A DNA stretch of 64,000 bases from Actinoplanes nipponensis (GTDB lineage: Bacteria; Actinomycetota; Actinomycetes; Mycobacteriales; Micromonosporaceae). The notes under the pieces are model-generated. The model had not been told where the DNA came from, ran no database searches, and was given only the letters and a program-made list of their open reading frames with translations. Each line of letters begins with the position of its first letter. The stretch's first letter is position 1. The position numbers and the translations under genes are program-made. Positions 16,122 through 24,642 of this stretch are shown here, in pieces. The DNA lies in the NCBI RefSeq assembly GCF_016862275.1, contig NZ_BOMQ01000008.1, positions 310,001 to 374,000 on the forward strand. The letters run 5' to 3'.

Positions 16122-16699
16122 CCCGGCACCTGCGAACCGCCGTCGGGGTCCTGCTCACCGCCGTCATGCTGTTCCCGGTCTACTGGATGATCAACGTGTC
16201 CTTCACCAAGGACACCGACATGCGCGCCAGCCCACCGCACCTGTTCCCGTTCGACGACACCATCGAGGGCTACCGGGCCGTCCTCGACCAGCGGCTGCCC
16301 TACCTGGGCACCAGCCTGCTGGTCGGCCTCGGCACTGTCGTGCTGACCGTCGTGCTGGCCGCCCCGGCCGGCTACGCCCTGGCGAAACTGCGCCCGGCGG
16401 GCGGACCGGCGATCAGCTTCATACTCCTGATCGCCCAGATGATCCCGGGCATCATCATGGCGATGGGTTTCTACGCGATCTACCTCAAGGCCGGCGTGCT
16501 CTTCACCGCGTTCATGGCCGGCATCCCCGACGAGCTCAGCCAGGCCGCCGCGATTTACCACTACATCGGCAACAACAACCAGCAATGGAACGCCATCATG
16601 GCCACCGCCGTGGTCGCCTCCGTCCCGGCCACGATCCTGCTGATCATCGCCCAGCGGTACGTCGCGGCCGGGGTCACCGCCGGCGCGGTCAAGGACTGA
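16118..16699 (+). pseudogene. MalG-like ABC sugar permease with two in-frame deletions
   Basis: 193 residues against about 270-285 in the family. The N-terminus, first helices (LFPVYWMINVSFTKD) and C-terminus (YHYIGNNNQQWNAIMATAVV, then RYVAAGVTAGAVKD) look normal. Around residues 127-150 YLKAGVLFTAFMAGIPDEL is followed directly by SQAAAIYHYIGN. A helix segment before LFTAF and the whole EAA loop plus the next helix seem absent. The EAA loop docks the ATPase, so this permease should not function. The frame is open throughout, so both losses kept the frame. Deletion positions rest on family knowledge. Confidence 0.7.
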
Positions 16700-16728
16700 C
16701 CGGCCCGTACCGGAAGAAAGCAGGCACC

Positions 16729-18447
16729 GTGCAGGGCCCCACCTTCGCCATCCACGACATCCCGTTCTCGTACCGCGGATCGTGGTTGAACGTCTCCCCG
16801 GTCATCGCCGAGAAGACCGTCTCCGACGACCTGCACCTGGTCTCGCACCAGACCGGCATGCATCCCGTCCTGCGTCTCGTACCCCTGCACGGCGGCACCC
16901 GGGCCGACACCACCGTGGTCGCCACCCCGTCCCGGCTGGCCTGGCACGCCCGCCACACCCCGGGCCCGGCCGGGATCGAGCTGGCCTACCAGAACGCCGA
17001 CACGATCCGCCTCCGCGGCACGGGCCTGGGACTGCGCATCGCCGTCGCCGCCACCGCCCTGACGCCGTTCAGCGGGTGCTACCTCTACCAGGATCCGGTG
17101 GCCGGCGGCTACGTGCTGACCTCCTACGAGACCGGGCGCCGGTACCGGATCACCGTGCTGCACGGCGCGATCGCCGGCAGCGCCGGGCTGGAGCTGCTGG
17201 GCTCCGGAGACCGCCACCTCACCCTGCCCGACTGCGCCGGCTGGGAGATCGCGATCGAGGAATACCGGACCGGCCGGGCGCCGTTCACCGTGCCCGCGGG
17301 AACCTCGTTCGACGACGTCGTCACCGCGGCGGACCGGCAGTTCCGAACCTTCGTCGACGCGGTGGCCCCGTGGCGCGGCACGACGACCCCGGCCGCCGAA
17401 CTCGCCGCGTACGTGCTGTGGTCGGCGACCGTCGACCCGGCCGGATTCCTGGCCCGGCCCGGCGTGCTGATGTCCAAGCACTGGATGGACAAGGTCTGGA
17501 GCTGGGACCACTGCTTCAACGCCCTGGCCCTCGCCGCCGGCGACCCCGCGCTGGCCTGGGACCAGTTCCGGCTGCCCTTCGACCACCAGGACCCGACCGG
17601 GGCGCTGCCCGACTCGGTCACCCACTCCGAGGTGCTGTACAACTTCGTCAAACCACCGATCCACGGCTGGGCCCTGCGGCGGCTCCGGGCCCAGGCCCCG
17701 CCCAGCCGGGAACAGCTGGCCGACGCCTACGCCGGCCTGGCCGCCTGGACCCGGTTCTGGCTGGACCAGCGCCGGGCGCCCGGCCACCACCTACCGCACT
17801 ACCACCACGGCAACGACAGCGGCTGGGACAACGCCACCACCTTCGACGGCGACCGCGTCATCGAGACCGGCGACCTGAGCGCCTTCCTGATCCTGCAACT
17901 ACGGGAACTCGCGGCCCTCGCCGACACCCTCGGCCGGCCCGACGACGTCCGCCGATGGCGCGAGACCGCCGACACCATCCGCGCGGCGCTGCTGCACGAG
18001 CTGTGGCAGGAGTCCAGGTTCGTCTCGCGGTCCGTCCGCTCCGGGACCACGCGGGCCGGCACCAGCCTGCTCGATCTCATGCCGATCGTGCTCGGCGACG
18101 ACCTGCCCACCGAGATCGCTGCCGCCCTCGCCACGCGCATCGCCGGCCACCTGACCGACCACGGCCTGGCCACCGAACCACCCGACTCCCCGGACTACGC
18201 CGCCGACGGATACTGGCGCGGCCCCATCTGGGCCCCGTCCACCGTGCTCATCGAGGACGGGCTGCGCCGCGCCGGCTACACCGACCTCGCCGACAGCATC
18301 AGTGAACGCTTCCGGGCGCTGTGCGAGGAATCCGGCTTCGCCGAGAACTTCGACGCCGAAACCGGCGCCGGTTTGCGCGACCGCGCCTACACCTGGACAG
18401 CGAGCTGCTACCTCATCCTGGCCGCCGCCCACCAGCGCCGGAGCTGA
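16729..18447 (+). CDS. Intracellular GH63-like / MGH-type alpha-glycosidase
   Basis: 572 residues from GTG 16729, with a weak GGAAG upstream. An N-terminal beta-sandwich precedes an (alpha/alpha)6 barrel with KVWSWDHCFNA, DSVTHSEV, NDSGWDNAT and GYWRGPIWAPST, a pattern shared by GH63/trehalase-like and mannosylglycerate-hydrolase-like enzymes. There is no signal peptide. It ends the LacI-controlled operon and looks intact although the transporter genes before it are damaged. It would cleave an imported alpha-linked oligosaccharide; the exact substrate is unknown. A longer apparent frame back to 14848 runs out of phase through the transporter genes and is not real. Confidence 0.8.
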   Translation: MQGPTFAIHDIPFSYRGSWLNVSPVIAEKTVSDDLHLVSHQTGMHPVLRLVPLHGGTRADTTVVATPSRLAWHARHTPGPAGIELAYQNADTIRLRGTGLGLRIAVAATALTPFSGCYLYQDPVAGGYVLTSYETGRRYRITVLHGAIAGSAGLELLGSGDRHLTLPDCAGWEIAIEEYRTGRAPFTVPAGTSFDDVVTAADRQFRTFVDAVAPWRGTTTPAAELAAYVLWSATVDPAGFLARPGVLMSKHWMDKVWSWDHCFNALALAAGDPALAWDQFRLPFDHQDPTGALPDSVTHSEVLYNFVKPPIHGWALRRLRAQAPPSREQLADAYAGLAAWTRFWLDQRRAPGHHLPHYHHGNDSGWDNATTFDGDRVIETGDLSAFLILQLRELAALADTLGRPDDVRRWRETADTIRAALLHELWQESRFVSRSVRSGTTRAGTSLLDLMPIVLGDDLPTEIAAALATRIAGHLTDHGLATEPPDSPDYAADGYWRGPIWAPSTVLIEDGLRRAGYTDLADSISERFRALCEESGFAENFDAETGAGLRDRAYTWTASCYLILAAAHQRRS

Positions 18448-18462
18448 GCAGGCCGGAAGGGT

Positions 18463-18996
18463 TCAGAGCCGGTCGAACGGTCGGGCGTACCGGAAACGGC
18501 CGGCCAGGCCGTCGTACCGGCTGAGAGTCCGGACCTGGAAGGAATCACCCCATGCGGCGACCGGCGCGGCTATCCCCACCGGCTGCGCCGCAACGAAGCC
18601 GAACCGGCCGTAGAAGGAAGGGTTGCCCAGCAGCGCGACCAGCGGCTCGCCGAGCGCGTCGGCCGCGCCGAGAACAGCGTGCATCAGGGCGGTACCCACC
18701 CCGGATCGCTGGCGACGCGGGAGCACACTCAGCGGCCCCAGACCCAGGACCGGCCGGGCCCCGACATGAGCCCGCGTCGCGAGAACGTGACCGACGACCT
18801 GGTCGTCCTCGATCGCGACCAGCGACAGTTCCGGGATCCAACCGGCATCGTCGCGCAGCCAGGAAACGAGCGTCGCCTCGCCCGGATCGCCACCCGGCTC
18901 CGCCGGCGGTGCGCTGTAGGCGAGCCCGCGGAACGCCGCCGCCGTAACCGCGTGGATCGCGTCACCGTCGTCGGAGCGTTCACGTCGAATCATCAT
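18463..18996 (-). CDS. GNAT-family N-acetyltransferase
   Basis: 177 residues. The acetyl-CoA loop appears as LPRRQRSGVGTALM, preceded by the beta-strand VLGLGPLSVL and followed by NPSFYGRFGFVAA, as in YhbS-type GNAT proteins. Starts GTG 18999, ATG 18996 and ATG 18993 are adjacent; GAGGG upstream best fits 18996. It converges on the glycosidase gene with a 15-base gap. It should acetylate a small amine or a protein N-terminus; substrate unknown. Confidence 0.85.
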   Translation of the reverse strand: MMIRRERSDDGDAIHAVTAAAFRGLAYSAPPAEPGGDPGEATLVSWLRDDAGWIPELSLVAIEDDQVVGHVLATRAHVGARPVLGLGPLSVLPRRQRSGVGTALMHAVLGAADALGEPLVALLGNPSFYGRFGFVAAQPVGIAAPVAAWGDSFQVRTLSRYDGLAGRFRYARPFDRL

Positions 18997-19074
18997 CACC
19001 GAACCCTCGCGCCCGGCCTCCCCGCCGTCAAAGGATTTTGCCGGGCCGCCGCGGTTGATCCTCCTGACCCGCGA

Positions 19075-19106
19075 CCGGCCGCCGACGCATCAGCGACGGC
19101 GGCCGG
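19075..19106 (-). terminator. Hairpin downstream of the 19.1-19.7 kb gene pair
   Basis: CCGGCCGCCG and its exact complement CGGCGGCCGG are separated by a 12-base loop, about 45 bases after the minus-strand stop at 19152. Probable terminator. Confidence 0.5.
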
Positions 19107-19151
19107 CCCCGACTGCCTCCACCGCGCCGCGCGCGGCCCGGCCAAGGCCTG

Positions 19152-19493
19152 TCAGTGCCGCCGGAGGGCGAGCCATCCGGCGCCGGCCAGGGTGACCAGG
19201 CCGGCCGCGGTCCAGCGGGCCCGCGCCCGGCCCCTGCGGGGAACCGAACGCAGCAACCGGCGGCCGCGGGTGTCCTCGACGTCGACCGCGGTGAGCGCGG
19301 CAAGCCGGCGTACGGTGTCCCGCAGCGCCGGCCGAGCCACCTCGCGCCACAGCACGGACGGATCGGTGACCGTGATGACCACCGGGCGGCCCGCCTCGGC
19401 GTGCAGGCGGGCGGTGGCCGTACGGCCACCGGCGTCGAGGGTGACGGTCAGGTCGCCGACGACCTGCGACGTGCGCTCAGCGCGCGGTGTCAC
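19152..19493 (-). CDS. Small hypothetical protein with C-terminal hydrophobic segment
   Basis: 113 residues from GTG 19493, overlapping the upstream gene's end by 17 bases, so translation is probably coupled. The N-terminal ~75 residues look like a small beta/alpha domain. An Arg-rich linker follows, then one hydrophobic segment (WTAAGLVTLAGAGWLAL) and a basic end, suggesting a tail-anchored protein. No family recognised. It works presumably with the 70-residue protein encoded just before it. Confidence 0.55.
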   Translation of the reverse strand: MTPRAERTSQVVGDLTVTLDAGGRTATARLHAEAGRPVVITVTDPSVLWREVARPALRDTVRRLAALTAVDVEDTRGRRLLRSVPRRGRARARWTAAGLVTLAGAGWLALRRH

Positions 19494-19689
19494 GGTCGGC
19501 GGTGGTGATCTGCACCGTGCCGTTGATCTTCCAGGTGGCCCGGGGCGAGTCGTCCCCGGTGCGGCGCGGGACCTGCACCTCCATGTCGGAGAACGTGTAG
19601 GAGATGGCGGCTTCCTTGCCGGTCAGGTAGTCCCACAGTTCCTTGCCGGTCTCGGAGATGTCGTGCACTTCGGGCGCGGGAGTGGTCAT
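19477..19689 (-). CDS. Small conserved-looking hypothetical protein
   Basis: 70 residues from ATG 19689, chosen because GAAGGA lies eight bases upstream; the open frame extends to 19782 with non-coding-like Pro/Arg codons. The protein is acidic and soluble, with ETGKELWDYLTGKEAAISYT and MEVQVPRRTGDDSPRATWKI, a compact beta-rich domain. I do not recognise a named family. It overlaps and precedes the 113-residue gene, forming a two-gene unit. Confidence 0.55.
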   Translation of the reverse strand: MTTPAPEVHDISETGKELWDYLTGKEAAISYTFSDMEVQVPRRTGDDSPRATWKINGTVQITTADRDTAR

Positions 19690-19821
19690 GAGCGTCATCC
19701 TTCGCTTCAGCGTGCAAGCCCCGGCCCGCGGGCGCGGACGAGGTGGCTGAGCCGGATCATTCCCCAAGTTGAACCCGTTCAACCACGAATATCGCCCGGA
19801 GCGGTCGCGTAGCTGCCACCG

Positions 19822-22068
19822 TCATGACGGAACGCCGGCGGGCGTCTCGTGATCAACAAGCGGCCGCCGGATCTCGAGGCCGGCCGGGCGTCCGGGAAGC
19901 AGCCGGTCCAGCCACCCCGGCAGCCACCAGTTGCTCCGGCCCAGCAGCGTCATGGTCGCCGGCACCAGCACCATGCGCACCACGGTGGCGTCGATGAAGA
20001 TCGCGGTGGCCAGGCCGAGCCCGAACATCTTGGTCGACGGATCGTCGGAGACGGCGAAGGACAGGAACACCGCCACCATGATCAGGGCAGCCGAGGTGAT
20101 CGTCCGGGCGGTGCCCGCGATGCCCGACACGATCGCCGTGCCGTTGTCGCCGGTTCGCAGGTATTCCTCCCGCACCCGCGACAGCAGGAACACCTCGTAG
20201 TCCATCGACAGACCGAACAGGATCGCGAACAGGAACATGGGGATGAACGACACGATCGGCACCGTCGCCTCCAGCCCGATCAGGGCACCACCCCAGCCCC
20301 ACTGGAACACCGCGACCATGACGCCGTAGGCCGCGCCGATGCTCAGCAGGTTCAGCAGCACCGCCTTCAGCGGCACGAGCACCGACCGGAAGGCCAGCAG
20401 CAGCAGCACGAACGACAGCGCCAGCACGGCGGCGACGAAGTACGGCAGGCGCTCGCTGGTCCGGCGACCCACATCGGACAGGCTGGCCGCGGCGCCGCCG
20501 ACGTGGGCGCTCGCCGGGCCTGGCCCGACCACCGTGGGCAGCACCTCGGCGCGCAGCCGGGCGACGGTGTCGGCCGTGGCCCGCTCCTGCGGGCCGGTGG
20601 TCGGGAACACCACGAGGGTCGCGATCCCGGTGGCCTGATCGACGCGCGCCGGCGCGACCGAGGCGATGCCCGGGTCGGCCGCGACCGCCGCGGCGACCCG
20701 GCCCGCCGATCCCGGATCGCCGGCGAGGTCGACGGCGATGATGAGGGGACCGTTGGTGCCCGGGCCGAACCCGTCGGCGACGAGGTCGTACGCCCGGCGC
20801 TCGGTGCGGTTCTCCGGCAGCGAGCCGTCGTCGGGCAGCCCGACGCGCAGGCCGAGGACGGGCAGCGTCGCGGCCAGCAGCAGCCCGGCCGCGCCGACCG
20901 CGTACGGCACCGGGTGCCGGTTGACGTGTCCGATCCAGCGCCGCCAGCCGGACGCGCCGCCCGCCGCCGCCCGCCGCCGCCCGAAGCGACCCCGGCGCAG
21001 CAGCCGGCCCAGGGTCCCGGGCCGGGCCAGGCGCGGGCCGGCGGCGCCGAGGAAGGCCGGCAGCAACGTCACCGACGCGACCACCATGATCAGGACGACC
21101 AGGGCGACCGCGAGCCCGCCCACCGTCATGAACGGCACGTTCGAGACGGCCATGCCGAGGATCGACACGACCACGGTGCCGCCGGCGAAGACGACGGGTC
21201 TCCCGGCCGTGGCCACCGCCCGCCCGGCCGCCTCGTGGGGTTCCACCCCCAGTCCGAGGTATTCGCGGTGCCGGACCAGGACGAACAGCGCGTAGTCGAT
21301 GCCGACCCCCAGGCCGACCATGCTGCCGAGCACCGGCGCGAACGTCGGGATCTCCGTCACCCGCGCGAGCACCGTCATCGTGGCGACGCCGACGGTGAGG
21401 CCGAAGACCGCCATCCCGATCGGCAGCGCGGCGGCGGTGAGCGAACCGAACGCCAGGAACAGGATGGTGGCCGCGGCGAGCAGACCGATCAGCTCGCCGG
21501 CGCCGCCGCCGGCGCCGGAGAAGGCGAAGAACAGATCCCCACCCATCTCGACGCGCAGCGGCAGCTCGCCGCGCAGCCGGTCCCCGAGGTCGACGAGAGC
21601 GTCGAGGTCGTCGGCCGACAGCCGGCTCTGGTCGGGATACTGCACGCGCACGACGGCGATGCGTCCGTCCGCCGAGACCAGGCCGGCGCCGACGGCGGCG
21701 TCCCGGCCCCGGTCGAGCGCCTCCGCCGGGTCGCTGGTGTCCCGCACCTTCGGCAGCCGGCGCACCTCGTCCCGCAACCGCGCCAACGCGGTGCGCGCCG
21801 GGCCGTCGGCGAAGAACGTCGCCGCGCTGTCGGTGGGGGTGACGACCACCTGGGCGGTCATCCCCTCCTGGCCGGTGCCGGCCCGCTCGATCAGCTCCGC
21901 GGCCCGCTGGGAGTCCAGCCCGGGAGCGGTCATCGTGTCGGCGGTCCGACCGCCGAAGGCGGTGGCGGCGAGGACCGCCAGCACGGCGGCGAGCAGCCAT
22001 GCCGCGATCACCCGCCACGGATGGCGGGCGGCGCTGCCGCCCAGTCGGGAGAGGGCTTTCGTGAGCAT
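19822..22068 (-). CDS. MMPL/RND-family membrane exporter
   Basis: 748 residues with the MMPL layout: one N-terminal helix (WRVIAAWLLAAVLAVLAA), a large external domain, then helix bundles containing GLGVGIDYALFVLVRHREYL and, in the second half, FGLSMDYEVFLLSRVREEYL. The Asp-Tyr pairs mark the proton-relay helices of both halves. ATG 22068 has GGAGGA upstream; a TTG further on is not needed. Such proteins export lipids, siderophores or drugs using the proton gradient. It is divergent from a two-component system that may control it. Confidence 0.9.
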   Translation of the reverse strand: MLTKALSRLGGSAARHPWRVIAAWLLAAVLAVLAATAFGGRTADTMTAPGLDSQRAAELIERAGTGQEGMTAQVVVTPTDSAATFFADGPARTALARLRDEVRRLPKVRDTSDPAEALDRGRDAAVGAGLVSADGRIAVVRVQYPDQSRLSADDLDALVDLGDRLRGELPLRVEMGGDLFFAFSGAGGGAGELIGLLAAATILFLAFGSLTAAALPIGMAVFGLTVGVATMTVLARVTEIPTFAPVLGSMVGLGVGIDYALFVLVRHREYLGLGVEPHEAAGRAVATAGRPVVFAGGTVVVSILGMAVSNVPFMTVGGLAVALVVLIMVVASVTLLPAFLGAAGPRLARPGTLGRLLRRGRFGRRRAAAGGASGWRRWIGHVNRHPVPYAVGAAGLLLAATLPVLGLRVGLPDDGSLPENRTERRAYDLVADGFGPGTNGPLIIAVDLAGDPGSAGRVAAAVAADPGIASVAPARVDQATGIATLVVFPTTGPQERATADTVARLRAEVLPTVVGPGPASAHVGGAAASLSDVGRRTSERLPYFVAAVLALSFVLLLLAFRSVLVPLKAVLLNLLSIGAAYGVMVAVFQWGWGGALIGLEATVPIVSFIPMFLFAILFGLSMDYEVFLLSRVREEYLRTGDNGTAIVSGIAGTARTITSAALIMVAVFLSFAVSDDPSTKMFGLGLATAIFIDATVVRMVLVPATMTLLGRSNWWLPGWLDRLLPGRPAGLEIRRPLVDHETPAGVPS

Positions 22069-22230
22069 GGGGTCCTCCAACCACCTCGCCGGCCGCCGTC
22101 GTGCGACCGCCGAGGACCAGGGTCGTCACGGCGGCGCCGGCCGGCATCGGCCCGGGGGCCGCGGATCGGCCCGTCCCCGGACGGAGGAACGCCCCGTTCT
22201 TTCGGCCGATGTGCGCCGCGGTGGGCTCCC

Positions 22231-22245
22231 TAGGCTGAGACCGTG
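22231..22245 (+). promoter_or_regulatory. Possible leaderless start of the histidine kinase gene
   Basis: TAGGCT (22231-22236) resembles a -10 box and stands six bases before GTG 22243, with no ribosome-binding site between. This is the usual geometry of leaderless actinobacterial mRNAs. No convincing -35 was found. Confidence 0.35.
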
Positions 22246-23415
22246 CTGCGAGACGACGTGCGGGCCCTGTGGACCGAACCGCGCCCGCCCGGTGTCCCCG
22301 GCCGGGTGTGGCGGGACTGGGCGCTGCTCGGCGCCATCCTGAGCGGGGTGGCGCTGGAGGCCGTGCTGCGCGACGACGTGGTGTGGCGGCCGGTGGCGGT
22401 GGTGCTGAGCGTCTGGCTGGCCGTCCTGTCCCTGTGGCGCCGGACCCGCCCGCTGCTGACGGTTGCGCTGGCGTTCGGCGCGACGATCCTGCTCCAGGTG
22501 GTCACGGTGGTGGCCGACCCGGGCGAGCCGGTCGGCCTGTACGCCGGCCTGGTGGTGCTCGTGCTGGTGTACGCGTTGCCCCGGTGGGGATCGGGCCGGG
22601 AGGTCGTGCTGGGCGGCGTGGTGGTTCTCGCGGGCTTCGCGGTGTCGGTCGCCACCGACGACCCGCCGGCCGGTGAGGCGGTCGGGGGCCTGGTGTTCCT
22701 GCTCATGCCCGCGGTGATCGGGGCGTCGGTGCGGCTCTGGGTGACCACCCGTGAGCGGCAGTGGGAGCGGGTGCGTTCCCGCGAGCGCGAGCGGCTCGCC
22801 CGGGAACTGCACGACACGGTGGCCCACCACGTCTCGGCCATGGTGATCCGCGCGCAGGCCGGCCGGGTGGTCGCCGGCGCGGACCCGGCCGCCGCCGTCG
22901 AGGCGCTGGAGGGGGTCGAGGAGGAGGGCGCGCGCACGCTGGAGGAGATGCGCGCCATGGTCGCGACCCTGCGGGACAGCGGCGCCGGCGCCGAGCTGGC
23001 GCCGCCGGGCGGCATCGCCGACCTGGCGCGCCTGCTGCGCGCCCCGGGCGTCCGGCTCCGCGTCGACCTGGGCCTCGACGGCGACCTGGAAGCGCTGTCC
23101 CCGGCCGTGGACGCGGCGGTCTACCGCATCGTGCAGGAATCGGTGACCAACGCCATGCGGCACGCGGCGGACGCGACCGAGGTCGTCGTCCGGATCACCG
23201 GGGAACCCCGGCGGGTACGGGTGACGGTGCGCGACGACGGCGCGGGGGCCGGCCGCGGCCGCGACGGGTACGGTCTTGCCGGGCTGCGCGAGCGGGCCGC
23301 CCTGCTCGGCGGGGAGCTGAGCGCCGGGCCGGATGCCGACCGGGGCTGGCGGGTCGAGGCGGAGCTGCCGCGGGGGAGGGCGAACAACGGTGTCCATCCG
23401 CGTGCTCGTCGCTGA
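22243..23415 (+). CDS. NarL-type sensor histidine kinase
   Basis: 390 residues. Five or six N-terminal helices (about 25-165) form a membrane sensor with short loops. The HisKA_3 dimerisation helix follows with RERLARELHDTVAHHVSAM (phospho-His190), then the HATPase domain with the N box ESVTNAMRHA and DDGAGAG...GYGLAGLRERA. It phosphorylates the response regulator encoded immediately after, which overlaps it by 26 bases. It is divergent from the MMPL exporter gene, so export of a membrane-active compound is a likely output; that is inference. Confidence 0.9.
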   Translation: MLRDDVRALWTEPRPPGVPGRVWRDWALLGAILSGVALEAVLRDDVVWRPVAVVLSVWLAVLSLWRRTRPLLTVALAFGATILLQVVTVVADPGEPVGLYAGLVVLVLVYALPRWGSGREVVLGGVVVLAGFAVSVATDDPPAGEAVGGLVFLLMPAVIGASVRLWVTTRERQWERVRSRERERLARELHDTVAHHVSAMVIRAQAGRVVAGADPAAAVEALEGVEEEGARTLEEMRAMVATLRDSGAGAELAPPGGIADLARLLRAPGVRLRVDLGLDGDLEALSPAVDAAVYRIVQESVTNAMRHAADATEVVVRITGEPRRVRVTVRDDGAGAGRGRDGYGLAGLRERAALLGGELSAGPDADRGWRVEAELPRGRANNGVHPRARR

Positions 23416-24052
23416 CGACCAGCCCGTCATCCGTACCGGGCTGCGCATCATGCTGAACGCCCAGCCCGACGTCGAGGTGGTGGCCGAGGCGGCCGACGGG
23501 CGGGACGCGGTCCGGCTGGCCCGGGACCTGCGACCCGACGTCTGCCTCTTCGACATCCGGATGCCGGTGCTCGACGGGCTGCGAGCCACCCGGATGATCG
23601 CCGGTCCGGGCGTCGCCGATCCGCTGGCGGTGGTCGTGATCACGACCTTCGACCTGGACGAGTACGTCTACGGCGCCCTGCGCGCCGGAGCCCGCGGGTT
23701 CCTGCTCAAGGACGCCGGGCCGGAGTTGCTCGGGCAGGCCGTCCGGTCGGCCGCCGACGGCGAGGCGCTGATCGCGCCGAGCGTCACCGTGCGCCTGCTG
23801 CGGGCGTTCGCGGACGTGCCGACCGGACGGCCCGCCACGCAGCCGATCTCCCCGGTCACCGCCCGCGAGGAGGAGGTGCTGCTGGCCGTCGCCCAGGGAC
23901 TGACCAACGTCGAGATCGCCGATGCCCTGCACATCAGCCTGAGCACGGTGAAGACCCACCTGGCGAGCCTGATGGCCAAGCTCGGCGCCCGCAACCGCGT
24001 GGAGATCGCGATGTGGGCCTACGAGACCCGCCGGATCGTCCCCGGCCCCTGA
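23390..24052 (+). CDS. NarL/LuxR-family response regulator
   Basis: 220 residues. The receiver domain has acidic ADD at 8-10, phospho-acceptor Asp55 (CLFDIRMP) and Lys in LLKDAG. The LuxR HTH lies at about 155-210 (TAREEEVLLAVAQGLTNVEI, then STVKTHLASLMAKL). GTG 23390 lies inside the kinase gene's 3' end with a GGGGGAGGG upstream; earlier in-frame starts overlap the kinase too deeply. It should activate a small regulon, possibly the divergent MMPL gene. Confidence 0.9.
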   Translation: MSIRVLVADDQPVIRTGLRIMLNAQPDVEVVAEAADGRDAVRLARDLRPDVCLFDIRMPVLDGLRATRMIAGPGVADPLAVVVITTFDLDEYVYGALRAGARGFLLKDAGPELLGQAVRSAADGEALIAPSVTVRLLRAFADVPTGRPATQPISPVTAREEEVLLAVAQGLTNVEIADALHISLSTVKTHLASLMAKLGARNRVEIAMWAYETRRIVPGP

Positions 24053-24061
24053 CAGTGCGCG

Positions 24062-24565
24062 TCAGCGCCGCAGCAGGCGGTACGTCAGCACGTGGATGCC
24101 CACCAGGACCGGGCCGACGGCGAGGGCCACGGCGGTGGCGCGGCCGTCCGCCGCCGGGATGCCCCGCTGGGCCAGCCGGCGCCGGGCCCACACCCAGTAC
24201 GGGATGACCAGCGTCGGGGCGGTGGCCACGCCGGTGACGTAGCGGCGTGCGGCCCCGGCCATCATCAGGTGGCTGAAGCCGTGCAGCCCGAACGCGAGCA
24301 CGCCGCCGCGGAACAGTGCGGAACGGCCCTGCGTGCGGACGCCCTCGGCGGCGGCCGCGGCGGTCAGGGCGCCCATCATGGCGATCGACAGGCCGGCGTG
24401 CTGCGGCGAGACACCGTCGCGGCGCAGCGCCTCCGGCACGGGCAGGCGCTGGGGCAGCCGGGGCAGGATCTCCCGGCTGCTGCGGCCCATGGTCATCAGT
24501 TCTTCCAGGTCGTGTACGGCCCAGGCGCCGAACAGGCCGAGCGCGACCTTGGTCATCGGGGTCAT
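24062..24565 (-). CDS. HXXEE-domain membrane protein
   Basis: 167 residues with about five hydrophobic helices. The first helix contains AWAVHDLEELMTM, which carries the His-x-x-Glu-Glu motif that names the HXXEE family, and a later His pair appears in GLHGFSHLMMAG. The family is widespread in actinobacteria and of unknown function; metal or heme handling has been suggested only from its His/Glu residues. GAGGAG precedes the ATG. A perfect inverted repeat separates it from the divergent TetR gene, which probably represses it. Confidence 0.85.
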   Translation of the reverse strand: MTPMTKVALGLFGAWAVHDLEELMTMGRSSREILPRLPQRLPVPEALRRDGVSPQHAGLSIAMMGALTAAAAAEGVRTQGRSALFRGGVLAFGLHGFSHLMMAGAARRYVTGVATAPTLVIPYWVWARRRLAQRGIPAADGRATAVALAVGPVLVGIHVLTYRLLRR

Positions 24566-24591
24566 TGCCGTCTCCTCAGGGCCGGCGTTCT

Positions 24592-24616
24592 AATACGATA
24601 CTGATGGTATCGTATT
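24592..24616. promoter_or_regulatory. TetR-type operator
   Basis: AATACGATAC and its exact complement GTATCGTATT are separated by five bases, between the divergent HXXEE and TetR genes and close to both starts. Its AT content stands out against the surrounding DNA. Confidence 0.85.
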
Positions 24617-24642
24617 GGCCCGGCGCGGATAGGGTGAGCTAC

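Noticed and set aside
14848..18447. A 1199-codon open frame spanning the sugar operon
   Set aside because: Only its 3' part (from 16729) is coding; the upstream part is out of phase with the binding-protein and permease genes and reads as Arg/Pro-rich nonsense.
19849..22233. 794-codon frame opposite the MMPL gene
   Set aside because: Composition (Arg, Gln, Gly, His) is typical of antisense reading; the MMPL frame has clear family motifs.
24592..24616. Inverted repeat as a terminator
   Set aside because: It is AT-rich, lies between divergent starts and has no downstream U-run, so an operator fits better.
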